This document shows, piece after piece, positions 1 through 9,243 of a DNA stretch of 39,195 bases. The translations under genes were made by a program, and so were the position numbers. Under the pieces are notes generated by a model. The model ran no database searches, was not told the DNA's origin, and was given only the letters and a program-made list of their open reading frames with translations. This stretch comes from Negativicutes bacterium (GTDB taxonomy: Bacteria; Bacillota_C; Negativicutes; Sporomusales_B; JARLHX01). Position 1 is the first letter of the stretch. Each line of letters opens with the position of its first letter. The stretch is from NCBI GenBank assembly GCA_031292035.1, contig JARLHX010000183.1:1-39195 (forward strand), given 5' to 3'.

Positions 1-136
1 AACCGGCCTTAAGATGAGGTCTCTCACAGAGTTAATCTGGTAAGGCCCCTTGTAGATCACGAGGTTGATAGGCCAGGTGTGTAAGGCCAGCAATGGTTTT
101 AGCTGACTGGTACTAATAGGCCGAGGGCTTGACTTA
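1..136 (+). rRNA. 23S ribosomal RNA, 3' end (partial)
   Basis: The sequence up to about 136 matches the conserved 3' end of bacterial 23S rRNA, including the terminal stretch TACTAATAGGCCGAGGGCTT at 112-131. The 5' part of the gene lies outside the window. The exact mature 3' end is estimated from the usual end just after GGGCTTGACTT. The 5S gene follows on the same strand, as in a normal rRNA operon, with no tRNA between them. Confidence 0.95.
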
Positions 137-148
137 TAAGCAGACACA

Positions 149-264
149 CGACGCTTCAGCGTCGATGTGGTCGCTTAGTTCCGAACGTAAGTGAGGGACA
201 AAGTAGACGCAGAAATGCTGTAGAATAGTGTGAGTCGCTTAGTTCCGAGCGCAAGTGAGGAACA
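149..264 (+). repeat. 23S-5S spacer: hairpin and duplicated 30-bp element
   Basis: The spacer holds a perfect small hairpin (CGACGC, loop TTCA, GCGTCG, 149-164), then two copies of a 30-bp element at 171-200 and 235-264. The copies share TCGCTTAGTTCCGA and differ at three positions. Each copy can fold with GTTCC pairing to GGAAC; in the first copy one pair becomes a G-U wobble, so the fold survives. This suggests an RNA processing or antitermination element of the rRNA transcript. The function is inferred. Confidence 0.6.
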
Positions 265-385
265 ACACTAAGTGACAATACCATAGCATAACCAGCCAAA
301 TCCTAGTGCTCACCATTCACTTCACTTTATCCCCTGTGCAGTTTTGAGGGAGTATACTCTGCAAAGAGATGCGCACCTCAAGTAT

Positions 386-499
386 TCAGTGTCGATAGCT
401 ACGGGGCTCCACCTGTTCCCATACCGAACACAGTAGTTAAGCCCGTATACGCCGAAAGTACTTGGTTGGAAACGGCCTGGGAGGATAGGTAGGCGCTGA
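386..499 (+). rRNA. rrf: 5S ribosomal RNA (copy 1)
   Basis: This is a complete 5S rRNA with the conserved core CTCCACCTGTTCCCATACCG and the closing terminal helix CAGTGTC (387-393) with GGCGCTG (492-498). It follows the 23S end by about 250 bp and is followed by a strong terminator, so it closes the rRNA operon. Mature ends are approximate to a few bases. It differs markedly from the 5S copy at the far end of the window. Confidence 0.95.
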
Positions 500-503
500 T
501 TCG

Positions 504-535
504 AAAAACACCCATCATTTTGATGGGTGTTTTTT
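504..535 (+). terminator. Rho-independent terminator of the rRNA operon
   Basis: The stem ACACCCATCA pairs with TGATGGGTGT around a three-base loop and is followed by a T run, directly after the 5S gene. Confidence 0.9.
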
Positions 536-612
536 GCTGCTTTTGCATGCAAATACAAAAGAACGTGTAAAAGCACATAAAGGATTATACTAAATAGATC
601 CAGAAGGGATTA

Positions 613-666
613 ATGAAAAGGACGTCAATCGCGGATGCTTTGACAGTATTAAGAGAAGAAGAATGA
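613..666 (+). CDS. Possible 17-aa leader ORF upstream of the antiporter
   Basis: A 17-codon ORF (MKRTSIADALTVLREEE) begins 10 bases after the purine-rich AGAAGGGA and ends 15 bases before the antiporter start. I do not recognise it. It is too short to judge from composition and could be chance. It is listed only because of its ribosome-site-like upstream sequence and its position. It could be a translated leader or nothing. Confidence 0.2.
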   Translation: MKRTSIADALTVLREEE

Positions 667-681
667 AACGGGGGACTATAG

Positions 682-1914
682 ATGGGCTCAGAAGCCATTC
701 AGGTAGCGCAAGGAGTGTTGCTTACTTTTGCTGCATTATTTCTTGCAGGAGCCCTGGCTGCGAAATTGGCTGGATTCTTGAAAATCCCTGATGTGGTTTT
801 GTTTTTATTGATTGGGATTGTGGTAGGGCCGCCGTGTCTTAATATCATCAATGTGCCGGCGGAATCGCCATTGAATCAGCTGCTACTGATACTTGGTGCA
901 TCTTTTTTGCTGTTTCACGGGGGTATGAGTGTCAGCTTTGGCGTGCTCAAGAAGACCTGGCTGACGATTAGTTTACTGGCGACAGTCGCGGTGTTGATTA
1001 TGGTAGCGATTGTAGGGTATACGGCACATTATATTTTAGGTGTGGGATTGATGTCGGGGTTATTGTTGGCTGCCGTTTTGGCATCTACCGATCCGGCGAC
1101 ACTGGTCCCTATATTTTTGGCGATAAAGGTAAAAGATAAAGTCGCGCATACGGTACTGAGCGAATCAGCCTTTAACGATGCTACTGGCGCTATTGTAACC
1201 TTTGGCATCTTGGGGATAATCGCGACAGGCCAATTTTCACTTAGCGATTGCTTCGGTCAATTTGCCATTATGTCTGTCGGAGGTATACTAATTGGCGTCA
1301 TTTTTGGGCTGCTTTCCGCCTTTATTTTGTGTGATAAATCCCGACATTTCTTTGGTGAGTATGCTCAGGTCATGTTGCTGCCGCTGATCATTCTTTCCTA
1401 TGTCAGTGCCGACTATTTAGGGGCAAGCGGATTTATGGCCGTATTTGTCGCCGGACTGATTCACGGTAATATGAATTTCTTTGCGTGGAGAATGCATGTG
1501 GACCACGTTGAAAATTACTATAGTTTTATCGATAATGGATCATTGCTGCTGCGAATGATTATTTTTATCCTTTTGGGCGCACATGTTGATTTTACAATAG
1601 TAAAACAAATTCTTTGGCCTGGCTGTGCTGTTATTGCGGTATTTATGTTTATAGCTCGACCCTTAGCCGTGTTAGTGTGCACTCTCCCCGATCGCAGGGC
1701 TGAGTGGACGAAAAATGAAATTATTTTTATGTTCTGGACGCGTGAGACAGGCGTTATTCCAGCTGCATTGTCCGGAATGTTGATCGGGATGGATGTGCAG
1801 CATGCCGATATTATTGCGGCCTTGACCTTTATAGCGATTTTGGCGACGTTGATTATTCAGGCCAGCACAACAAAGTGGTTAGCCGCAAAGCTCGACTTAC
1901 TGGAGCTAAATTGA
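682..1914 (+). CDS. CPA1-family Na+(K+)/H+ antiporter
   Basis: This 410-aa polytopic membrane protein should exchange Na+ or K+ for protons across the cytoplasmic membrane, serving pH and ion homeostasis. It has about 11-12 hydrophobic segments over its whole length. Residues 135-139 (STDPA) and the 161-168 stretch ESAFNDAT with Asn165-Asp166 match the ion-binding core of NhaP/CPA1 proteins. The length matches the membrane domain, with no added C-terminal RCK or cNMP domain. The ATG is preceded by a GGGGG stretch about 10 bases upstream. The gene stands alone between the rRNA terminator and a convergent terminator, so its cation cannot be told from context. A CPA1 antiporter is well supported; Na+ versus K+ is not. 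Confidence 0.9.
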   Translation: MGSEAIQVAQGVLLTFAALFLAGALAAKLAGFLKIPDVVLFLLIGIVVGPPCLNIINVPAESPLNQLLLILGASFLLFHGGMSVSFGVLKKTWLTISLLATVAVLIMVAIVGYTAHYILGVGLMSGLLLAAVLASTDPATLVPIFLAIKVKDKVAHTVLSESAFNDATGAIVTFGILGIIATGQFSLSDCFGQFAIMSVGGILIGVIFGLLSAFILCDKSRHFFGEYAQVMLLPLIILSYVSADYLGASGFMAVFVAGLIHGNMNFFAWRMHVDHVENYYSFIDNGSLLLRMIIFILLGAHVDFTIVKQILWPGCAVIAVFMFIARPLAVLVCTLPDRRAEWTKNEIIFMFWTRETGVIPAALSGMLIGMDVQHADIIAALTFIAILATLIIQASTTKWLAAKLDLLELN

Positions 1915-1964
1915 GACCGGATTTTCGTAGCTCATAGCAGGAGAGAACAACGACCGAGGACAAG

Positions 1965-2001
1965 AAAAAGCACCTAGGAGTGAAAATCCTGGGTGCTTTT
2001 T
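1965..2001. terminator. Bidirectional terminator between the antiporter and the histidine kinase
   Basis: The stem AGCACCTAGGA pairs with TCCTGGGTGCT and is flanked by an A run on the left and a T run on the right, so it can end transcription from both convergent genes. Confidence 0.85.
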
Positions 2002-2008
2002 ACATTGA

Positions 2009-3304
2009 TTATTGATTCGGCAAGGAAATGGTGAAAGTACTACCGCTTTCAGGAGAACTAGTTAAGCTGATAGACCCACCATGAATTTCAACAATCGAAT
2101 GGGCGATGGCCAATCCCAAACCAATGCCGCCTTCCTCACGCGGACGCGCCTTATCAATCCGAAAAAAGCGTTCGAAAATCATCGCTTGGTACTCAGGGGG
2201 GATTCCAATGCCGCTATCGACAACTTTTATTTTCGTTGCCCGGTCGCCAGACTCCCAAATCACCGTTATCTTGCCCCCAAGGGATGTATACTTGATGGCA
2301 TTGTCGACGAGAATGTAAATTAACTGTTCGATATGTGCCTGGTCTGCTCTAAGCGTAAGACCATCCGGGCCGAGAGTATTCATGGATATGTTCTTTTGTT
2401 TGGCAGGGGTTCTTAGGCCACGCAAGACTCGCGCTACTAGTGGTTTGAGTTCGAAAGTCTCCATTACACAGCGTATATTGCCGGTGTCGGCCCGGGCCAG
2501 AGAAAGTAAATCGCTAACGATGCGGGTTGTTTTCTTGACCTCATCCTGCATATCATTGAGCACCTGTCGGGAAAGGGGGGTAAGCCGATTCCCTTCATCG
2601 CCCTGAATCACTTCTAATGATGTTGTTAGAACACTTAGCGGGGTCCGCAATTCATGGGAGGCGTCGGCAACAAACTGTTTTTGCCGGGAATAAGACTGTT
2701 GAATGGGAATCATGGCTCTGCCGGCCAAGAGATGGCCAAAGCCAGTGGCACAGATTAAGAAGAGGATAGCAATTCCAAGCAAGGTGTAGAGGAGTTTGTT
2801 CAAAACCTGATAATAAGCCGTGACATCCTTGCCGACAAAGAGGGTGCCTAACAACTGTTGGTTGTTGAAGATCTTCTGAAGGGTAAAAATTACGGTGGCT
2901 TTTTGTCCGTCAGCCAAAGTAAAATTTTCGACGCGAACCTCATTATCTTTCCAGTTGCCGGTTTTCATAGTATCGGTGACATAGGATATTAGTGCCGGAT
3001 TAGGCTGGTCGATTTTTACCAGATGTCCGCTCGCGTCGGTAAGAAAGTAAAACATTTGTCCGCTGATGTCACGATTATCATCCTGAGACACTATTTCGGG
3101 AGGGAGAGTGTGGGTGCCGTAATTCACCAGCCGATCCTTGTGTTCATCGCTTAAATCCTGAGCGATCAGACGAATTTCATCCCGACGCTCCGAGTAAACC
3201 AGCCAAGTCATTCCAGAAGAAATTGCGCCAAGCAGGAGAATGAGAAAAAGGGCCATGACTGTAGCATAAACAAAGGTCAATTGGTTGCGAATCTTATTAA
3301 ACAT
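2009..3304 (-). CDS. Membrane sensor histidine kinase, EnvZ/OmpR class
   Basis: This protein of about 431 aa autophosphorylates on a histidine and passes phosphate to the regulator encoded just upstream. It has an N-terminal membrane segment, an extracytoplasmic region of about 130 residues, a second membrane segment, a HisKA box FVADASHELRTPL and a C-terminal HATPase domain with an N box (VDNAIKYT), DSGIGIP and GIGLGLAI. No recognised ligand domain is visible outside, so the stimulus is unknown. The ATG at 3304 is chosen because AGGTG lies six bases upstream; a GTG at 3313 is in frame but has no well-spaced site. The gene overlaps the end of the regulator gene, indicating translational coupling. 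The kinase role is secure; no specific pathway can be assigned. Confidence 0.93.
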   Translation of the reverse strand: MFNKIRNQLTFVYATVMALFLILLLGAISSGMTWLVYSERRDEIRLIAQDLSDEHKDRLVNYGTHTLPPEIVSQDDNRDISGQMFYFLTDASGHLVKIDQPNPALISYVTDTMKTGNWKDNEVRVENFTLADGQKATVIFTLQKIFNNQQLLGTLFVGKDVTAYYQVLNKLLYTLLGIAILFLICATGFGHLLAGRAMIPIQQSYSRQKQFVADASHELRTPLSVLTTSLEVIQGDEGNRLTPLSRQVLNDMQDEVKKTTRIVSDLLSLARADTGNIRCVMETFELKPLVARVLRGLRTPAKQKNISMNTLGPDGLTLRADQAHIEQLIYILVDNAIKYTSLGGKITVIWESGDRATKIKVVDSGIGIPPEYQAMIFERFFRIDKARPREEGGIGLGLAIAHSIVEIHGGSISLTSSPESGSTFTISLPNQ

Positions 3305-3977
3305 CCTGGACACCTAGCTTATAGCCAATTCCTCTAATATTATGAATTAAGGCTTTCTCACCCGGAAAATCAATTTTCTTGCGGAGAAGGCGAACAAAGG
3401 CATCCAGATTATTGGATGACACTTCTGCCTCCAGGCCCCAGATTCGGTCTAAAATTAATTCACGCGGCAGCACGGTGCCGGAATTTTGGGACAGCAACTC
3501 AAGGAGCTGGAATTCGCGGCCAGTCAGCTGGATTTCCCGTGTTGCCCGTTTTGCGGTCTTGGTCAGCCGATTTAGAGTTAAGTCGCCCACTTCCAAGAGG
3601 TCGTCCCTGATTTTAAAACTACTCCGCCGGGAAACTGAACGGATTCTGGCAAGCAGCTCTTGAAACTCGAAGGGTTTTACAAGATAATCATCAGCTCCGG
3701 TGTCCAAACCAAAAACGCGGTCACTGACGCCGTCTTTGGCAGTAAGAATGATAATGCCACCTTGAAAGGCCGATTGCCGCAGCCGTGCGCTGACTTCAAC
3801 GCCGCTCAGTCCTGGCATCATCCAGTCTAAGATGAGCACGTCATGAATGGACCGAAGTGCATATTCCAAGGCTGCATCCCCGGTCAACACCCAATCAACC
3901 TGCAACTTTTCTTTTTCAAGCATGTATTTGATAAGTTTTCCGAGCCGACGGTCATCCTCGGCTAAGAGAATACGCAT
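3297..3977 (-). CDS. OmpR/PhoB-family response regulator
   Basis: This 226-aa DNA-binding regulator has a receiver domain (acidic pocket EDD at residues 7-9, phosphoacceptor Asp51 in LILDWMMPG, Thr79, Lys101 in VKPFE) and a C-terminal winged helix (LTGREFQLLELL and VRLLRKKI). A longer in-frame start exists at 4043, but the ATG at 3977 begins the standard MRILLAEDD and has AAGGAGCGG well placed upstream, so the shorter form is chosen. It is the first gene of a two-gene unit with the kinase and diverges from the hydratase gene. Whether it controls that gene is not shown by the sequence. Confidence 0.95.
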   Translation of the reverse strand: MRILLAEDDRRLGKLIKYMLEKEKLQVDWVLTGDAALEYALRSIHDVLILDWMMPGLSGVEVSARLRQSAFQGGIIILTAKDGVSDRVFGLDTGADDYLVKPFEFQELLARIRSVSRRSSFKIRDDLLEVGDLTLNRLTKTAKRATREIQLTGREFQLLELLSQNSGTVLPRELILDRIWGLEAEVSSNNLDAFVRLLRKKIDFPGEKALIHNIRGIGYKLGVQDV

Positions 3978-4151
3978 AAAAACCGCTCCTTCCTGTTGTG
4001 AAGAGGGATTTTCGCTGATTGATGAAATCTGGGGAAACAGCACAGTATTTAATGAAATCCTCTGCTATTACTATACTAAATCGAGCCGATAATAGCTACT
4101 GCCTGATGATAATTGTTCTATTAACAGACGGTTGGCAGATGTTGATATATC

Positions 4152-4180
4152 TTGAAAAAAATGCGGTTAACTGAGATAAT
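4152..4180 (+). promoter_or_regulatory. Sigma-A promoter of the hydratase gene
   Basis: TTGAAA (4152-4157) and GATAAT (4175-4180) are separated by 17 bp, close to consensus. The -35 box covers the far-upstream in-frame TTG, which argues that translation starts later, at 4218. Confidence 0.8.
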
Positions 4181-4217
4181 AACAAAAAGCACACTTTCAA
4201 GGGAGAAGAGGGAAGAT

Positions 4218-6575
4218 ATGATTAGTCTTTTGGATCGTGGCGTATATCTTTTAGCAGGAAAAGTCTTACTTGAGGATGCTGACCGTATCAGCACTGCCGA
4301 AGTCAATCAGCAACTGGCTGCTGCTGCGGTAAAACCGCTGACTGGCCGGACCATTGAGCGCAAGACGGCCCGAACCGGGACAATGAGCTATCAAATATTG
4401 AGTAAACACAATCAGTCGGGGGATGAGAATAGTCTCAGACTGCGGTTTGACGCGCTCGCCTCGCATGATATTACTTATGTGGGGATCATCCAAACCGCCC
4501 GTGCCAGCGGGCTGAAGGAGTTCCCTGTTCCCTATGCCCTGACCAATTGCCACAACAGCCTTTGCGCGGTGGGCGGAACCATTAATGAAGACGACCATGT
4601 TTTTGGTCTTTCGGCGGCGCGAAAATATGGCGGTATTTTTGTCCCGACCCATCAGGCCGTCATCCACCAATATGCCAGGGAAACGATGGCTGGCTGCGGA
4701 AAAATGATCCTTGGGTCGGACAGCCATACCCGCTATGGTGCGCTGGGCACGATGGGGGTTGGTGAAGGCGGCCCGGAAATCGTCAAACAGCTGCTAGAGA
4801 AGACCTATGATTTGGCCTACCCCGCCGTGGTGGCCATTTATCTGGAAGGCAGCCCGGCCCCGGGGGTTGGTCCGCAAGACGTAGCCTTGGCCATCATTCG
4901 GGCGGTATTTAAAAACGGGCTGGTCAAAAACAAAGTTATGGAGTTTGTCGGCCCAGGGATCGCCAACCTCAGCGTTGATTTTCGCAACGGGATTGATGTA
5001 ATGACTACTGAGACGACCTGTCTGTCTTCCATCTGGCAAACCGATGAAAAGGTGGCCGAATACTACCGGATTCACGGTCGTCCTGAAGACTATCAGCAAA
5101 TAGAACCTGATGAAGTCAGCTATTATGACGGTCTTGTCAAGGTTGATTTGAGCAAAATCGAGCCAATGATCGCCTTGCCCTTTCACCCCAGTAACGCCTG
5201 GCCGATTGCCGAGCTTAACCGTAATGCCGCCGATATTTTGCGGGAGGTTGAGATCGAAGGGCAAAAACAACTGGAAAATAAGAGCCTCCAGTTTCGCTTG
5301 ACCGACAAACTGGTCAATGGTCGCCTCAAGGTTGAGCAGGCGATTGTAGTCGGCTGTGCCGGGGGCACCTTCGAAAATGTTGTTGCCATGGCCGGCATTC
5401 TTGATCAGAAAACAATTGGTGATGGCGAGTTTTCTTTGAGTGTCTATCCTGCCAGCCAACCGGTTTATTTGGCATTGATTAAAAGCAAGGCGATTGAAAA
5501 ACTGATGCTGGCCGGGGCCGATATCAAGACGGCGTTTTGCGGGCCATGTTTCGGTGCCGGTGATACCCCGGCTAACAACACCCTGAGTATTCGTCATGCT
5601 ACCCGGAACTTCCCGAACCGGGAAGGTTCCAAGCCGGACAGTGGCCAACTAGCCTCGGTTGCGCTGATGGACGCCAGGTCGATTGCTGCTACAGCGCGAA
5701 ATGGCGGATTGCTGACCCCAGCCACCGAGCTGGATATTCCGGCGACAGCCATAGAGTATCATTTCGACAAAGCGGTCTACAACAACAGGATATACCAGGG
5801 ATTCGGCTCCGCCAAACCGGCTGAAGAGCTGAAATTTGGACCGGACATCGCCGACTGGCCTACTATGCTGCCGCTGGCCGAAAATATGTTACTCCAACTT
5901 GCATCAATTATTCATGACCCTGTGACCACTACCGATGAACTGATTCCTTCCGGCGAGACGTCTTCGTATCGCTCCAATCCGTATAAGTTGGCCGAATTTA
6001 CGCTATCGCGCAAAGACCCCGGGTATGTCGGCAGAGCCAAGACAATCCGCGATCTCGAGTCCGCCCGCCAGAGGCTGCTAGAAGGTGGCGAGCCGACAGC
6101 GGCGTTGCAGGAAGTCTTTCGCCAAATCGCTACAGACAGCCAGTCGCCGCAAAATCTAAGCCAGATGATGCAAGCTACTGGTATGGGAAGCGTGGTCTTC
6201 GCTGTAAAGCCAGGTGACGGCTCGGCGCGGGAGCAAGCGGCATCCTGCCAAAAGGTATTGGGAGGCCAAGCCAACATCGCCATAGAATACGCCACAAAGC
6301 GTTATCGCAGCAATCTGGTCAACTGGGGGATGCTACCGTTTATCGTAGAAGAAGGCACTCAAGCCTCCTGGGCTGTTGGCGATTATATCTATATTCCTGG
6401 GATTCGCAGCGCCATCATAGGCGGAGCGGAAAAGATACCGGCCTTTGTCGTTGGCACCTGGGGCAAAAAGCCGATTGAATTAAAACTGCCCAGCCTTACT
6501 CAAGGGGAGCGGGACATTATCCTGGCAGGATGTTTGATCAATTATTACGCTAAAGAGTTGACTTTAAACCGGTAA
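4218..6575 (+). CDS. YbhJ-like hydratase, aconitase superfamily
   Basis: This 785-aa protein belongs to the aconitase superfamily, which dehydrates and rehydrates hydroxy-acids with a [4Fe-4S] cluster. It is closest by pattern to the YbhJ group rather than to AcnA or AcnB. Cluster cysteines are visible at Cys380 ([11 protein letters not shown]) and Cys441/Cys444 (FCGPCFGAG), and [20 protein letters not shown] (166-185) is the conserved aconitase active-site segment. The C-terminal part resembles the swivel domain. The ATG at 4218 is chosen because AGAGGGAAG precedes it; upstream TTG and ATG codons lie inside the promoter. The gene is monocistronic, with a terminator at 6625-6671. The substrate is unknown. 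A role in the TCA cycle should not be assumed. Confidence 0.85.
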   Translation: MISLLDRGVYLLAGKVLLEDADRISTAEVNQQLAAAAVKPLTGRTIERKTARTGTMSYQILSKHNQSGDENSLRLRFDALASHDITYVGIIQTARASGLKEFPVPYALTNCHNSLCAVGGTINEDDHVFGLSAARKYGGIFVPTHQAVIHQYARETMAGCGKMILGSDSHTRYGALGTMGVGEGGPEIVKQLLEKTYDLAYPAVVAIYLEGSPAPGVGPQDVALAIIRAVFKNGLVKNKVMEFVGPGIANLSVDFRNGIDVMTTETTCLSSIWQTDEKVAEYYRIHGRPEDYQQIEPDEVSYYDGLVKVDLSKIEPMIALPFHPSNAWPIAELNRNAADILREVEIEGQKQLENKSLQFRLTDKLVNGRLKVEQAIVVGCAGGTFENVVAMAGILDQKTIGDGEFSLSVYPASQPVYLALIKSKAIEKLMLAGADIKTAFCGPCFGAGDTPANNTLSIRHATRNFPNREGSKPDSGQLASVALMDARSIAATARNGGLLTPATELDIPATAIEYHFDKAVYNNRIYQGFGSAKPAEELKFGPDIADWPTMLPLAENMLLQLASIIHDPVTTTDELIPSGETSSYRSNPYKLAEFTLSRKDPGYVGRAKTIRDLESARQRLLEGGEPTAALQEVFRQIATDSQSPQNLSQMMQATGMGSVVFAVKPGDGSAREQAASCQKVLGGQANIAIEYATKRYRSNLVNWGMLPFIVEEGTQASWAVGDYIYIPGIRSAIIGGAEKIPAFVVGTWGKKPIELKLPSLTQGERDIILAGCLINYYAKELTLNR

Positions 6576-6624
6576 AAATGAAATCGAAAGCCGCCGAAGA
6601 AGAAGCGGCAGCGTTAGCAAAACA

Positions 6625-6671
6625 AAAAAAGAGGCTCACTTGGATATTGTGTCCGAGTGAGCCTCTTTTTT
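6625..6671. terminator. Bidirectional terminator between the hydratase and the AraC gene
   Basis: A 16-bp stem (AAAAAAGAGGCTCACT with AGTGAGCCTCTTTTTT) has A and T runs on opposite sides and serves the two convergent genes. Confidence 0.9.
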
Positions 6672-6706
6672 AAATACCACCAGGGAGTCTTTATGAACGT
6701 AGTGGC

Positions 6707-7576
6707 TTATGAGTAATATAGATAATCGGTAACGCTGAAATCATCAGCAAGGAGAATGATTTTGCCGGTATCACTTATGGCCATCTTGCGATATTTTCCA
6801 GGTGAAAACCGGGTGTACTTTTTAAATATCTTAGTAAATTGCTCGATGGTCCCAAAGCCAAGTCTTTCCGACAATTGTTTCAAACTACAATCAGGAAAAC
6901 GCAAGCATTCTTTCGCTTTTTCCACCCTTATATATTGGAGGTACTCGCCAATCGTGTACCCAGTGCTTTGTTTAAAGGCCTGACACAAGTAATACTTGTT
7001 ATAGCCGACGCTGCGAGCAATATCATTGAGATTGACCGACTGCATATAATGTTCGTTGATATATTTGGATACAGCCGAGGAAACTCCGGCAAAGAGCGGC
7101 GGCAGTCCCCTGGCCAGGTCATTGGCGGTTTCTAAGGTCGGTTGGCTAGCATTTCTGGCAATCAATAACAGAACCGTGTATAGATAGGTATTAATAAAAT
7201 CCTTATACAGGATGTCTTTGCTTAGCCCTTCTTTAATCAGATTCTCCAACGAATTTTTGATCCGTCCATTTTCGTCTTTGCCGCAGGTTTCGGCAATGCC
7301 GAGGTGCGCCGCCAAAGCTGGATCTTGGACCATGAATTTTACACCCAGCACTTCCAGTTTATCGCCCTGCATCTTCGCAAGCTCGTGTTCTTCATAGGGC
7401 TTGATGAGAAGATACATGTTTTTGGTCAAGACAATATTGCGATTGTTCAGCTTAAAGTTACCAACACCATAAGTAATGTAAAACAATTGGTAGAAGTCAT
7501 GCAAATGTTTTCGCAAACCGCACTTAACGGGGTATTCTTCTTTGGCCGCCCAGAGTGCTTCAACCAAACCTAGCAT
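6707..7576 (-). CDS. AraC-family transcriptional regulator
   Basis: This 289-aa regulator has an N-terminal cupin-like sensing domain (HLHDFYQLFYI, ligand pocket type) and a C-terminal double helix-turn-helix of the AraC/XylS family (about residues 185-275, with NLNDIARSVGYNKYYLCQAF and LGFGTIEQFTKIFKKYTRFS). It is transcribed away from the alcohol dehydrogenase and MFS transporter genes across a 454-bp gap, the usual arrangement for a local activator. GGAGG lies 11 bases before the ATG, slightly farther than usual. The inducer is unknown; by position it may be the substrate carried by the downstream transporter. Confidence 0.9.
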   Translation of the reverse strand: MLGLVEALWAAKEEYPVKCGLRKHLHDFYQLFYITYGVGNFKLNNRNIVLTKNMYLLIKPYEEHELAKMQGDKLEVLGVKFMVQDPALAAHLGIAETCGKDENGRIKNSLENLIKEGLSKDILYKDFINTYLYTVLLLIARNASQPTLETANDLARGLPPLFAGVSSAVSKYINEHYMQSVNLNDIARSVGYNKYYLCQAFKQSTGYTIGEYLQYIRVEKAKECLRFPDCSLKQLSERLGFGTIEQFTKIFKKYTRFSPGKYRKMAISDTGKIILLADDFSVTDYLYYS

Positions 7577-7828
7577 TGATCACATAGCCTCCGTTGTCCG
7601 GCCAAACAAGTGGTTCTGGTGCTTTTGTTTGGCTGGCCGATAATGGGCAATATTTCGCTAAGCCGAAGTGTACGCCTGTCGTCAATCCAAATTATACCAT
7701 AGCGTTTTGGAAAAAAGTCAATAAATTTTCGCTGGGAATCTAATTGCGGCGACAGGCGCAAAAGGACGGAGCGGTGCTGGCAGGCAAGCATCTAAATATT
7801 AGACAATTCTTAACTAATTATGGTGGTG

Positions 7829-7855
7829 TTGACAAAAAGTTGATAATGCTATAAT
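7829..7855 (+). promoter_or_regulatory. Promoter of the alcohol dehydrogenase-MFS unit, extended -10
   Basis: TTGACA (7829-7834) precedes TGCTATAAT (7847-7855), an extended -10. The 15-bp spacer is short, which is compatible with dependence on the extended -10 or on an activator such as the divergent AraC protein. The rest of the 7577-8030 gap holds no convincing gene. Confidence 0.7.
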
Positions 7856-8030
7856 TTTTGTAACGATTCAAAATATTATAAAACTTTGCTTTGGTAAAGG
7901 CCTGGACACTGTTGGTAGGGATCAGAATTACGATGGTGGCGCCGGATAATTTGGCAGGAGGCTTTCCTCGACGGTGATGCCAGCGTGCTAGGCTGCTAAA
8001 AGCAAACGGTATTCAGGAGGAGGCAATCGT

Positions 8031-9182
8031 ATGGTCGAATTTGATTTTTACAATCCAGTGCATTTTATTTTTGGCAGAGGGAAACTGGCCAAGATCGGAA
8101 GCTTGACCAGACAGTATGGGAAAAAAGTCCTGATCGTAACCTCGGGAAGTACTGCCCGGACGGGAGTGCTGGCAAAGGTGATTGGGTATGCAAAAGAGGC
8201 GGGATTAGAATATGCGGTGTTTGACAAAGTCACAGCCAATCCATTGACAACAACAGTCTATGCCGGAGCGAAAGTTGCCTGCGATGAACACTGTGATGTC
8301 GTTATTGGCATCGGCGGCGGCAGCGCGATGGACGCCGCCAAAGCAATTGCCTTCATGGCCCGCAATTCCGGCGATATCACAGCCTACATGGATGGAGCAC
8401 CGGGAGCGGGAGCATTGCCGATTATTCTTGTCGCGACCACTGCCGGAACAGGCAGTGAAGGCAATATGGGAGCAGTCGTTACTGATCAGGCAACCAACGA
8501 CAAGCGGCCGTTGAAAACCCAGTACATATATCCTAAAGCATCGATTATCGACCCGGAACTATTTCGGACCTTGTCGAAGCGCCAAATTGCCGGCCCCGGA
8601 CTGGACGCGCTCTATCACTCCATCGAATCCTATATCGGCAATCGCTGCAATCCGGTCACCGAAATGATCGCCTTGCAGGCCATTACCCTTTTAGCGCGGC
8701 ATTTACCGGCCGTCTATGATGACGCCGACGACATTGCCGCCTGGGAAAAGGTTGCACTGGCCAGTACCCTTTCAGGGGTAGTAATCGGCTTTAGTGGGAC
8801 CTGTCTGCCGCACGGTTTGGAGCATCCGGTGAGTGGTCTGTTTAATGTAGCCCATGGCGAAGGACTGGCGGCAGTATTTTTGCAAGTGATGGAATTTGCC
8901 CATCGGAACGCACCAGAGAGATTTGCTGCGATTGCCAGAGCCATGGGCGTGAATACCGGCGGGATGTCGCCTGAAGAAGCGGCAGCCGCCAGTATCGAGG
9001 CTGTGGCCAAGCTGATGGAGAGAATGAACATGACGCCAAAACTGCGAGACCTCGGGGTCACGAAAGAAGATCTGGACTGGCTGACTGCCAACGCGTTGAA
9101 GACCGGTAAGGCGAATATTGAAAATACGCCGCGGGTGCCTGACGCCAAGGAAATCAGAGAGCTTTATCTCCAATGCTTATGA
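8031..9182 (+). CDS. Iron-containing (group III) alcohol dehydrogenase
   Basis: This 383-aa NAD(P)-dependent alcohol/aldehyde oxidoreductase has the nucleotide-binding GIGGGSAMDAAKAIA (93-107), TTAGTGSE (136-143) and metal ligands Asp192, His196, His261 and His275. Their spacing (4, 65, 14) matches FucO-type enzymes. AGGAGGAGG precedes the ATG. A transporter gene follows after 61 bp, so the enzyme probably acts on an imported compound or its product. The sequence alone cannot distinguish butanol, lactaldehyde or hydroxy-acid substrates. Confidence 0.92.
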   Translation: MVEFDFYNPVHFIFGRGKLAKIGSLTRQYGKKVLIVTSGSTARTGVLAKVIGYAKEAGLEYAVFDKVTANPLTTTVYAGAKVACDEHCDVVIGIGGGSAMDAAKAIAFMARNSGDITAYMDGAPGAGALPIILVATTAGTGSEGNMGAVVTDQATNDKRPLKTQYIYPKASIIDPELFRTLSKRQIAGPGLDALYHSIESYIGNRCNPVTEMIALQAITLLARHLPAVYDDADDIAAWEKVALASTLSGVVIGFSGTCLPHGLEHPVSGLFNVAHGEGLAAVFLQVMEFAHRNAPERFAAIARAMGVNTGGMSPEEAAAASIEAVAKLMERMNMTPKLRDLGVTKEDLDWLTANALKTGKANIENTPRVPDAKEIRELYLQCL

Positions 9183-9243
9183 TCGTTCAGATCAACAAAA
9201 ATGGGTAGACGAATCAAGATAACCAACAGATAGGGGGGGTATT

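Noticed and set aside
322..576. 84-codon open frame on the - strand over the 5S gene
   Set aside because: It is antisense to 5S rRNA and its terminator.
4152..4217. N-terminal 22-residue extension of the hydratase from TTG 4152
   Set aside because: It coincides with a near-consensus promoter, and the ATG at 4218 has a ribosome site.
4794..5648. 284-codon open frame on the - strand opposite the hydratase gene
   Set aside because: It is antisense to a conserved gene, with no recognisable motif or ribosome site.
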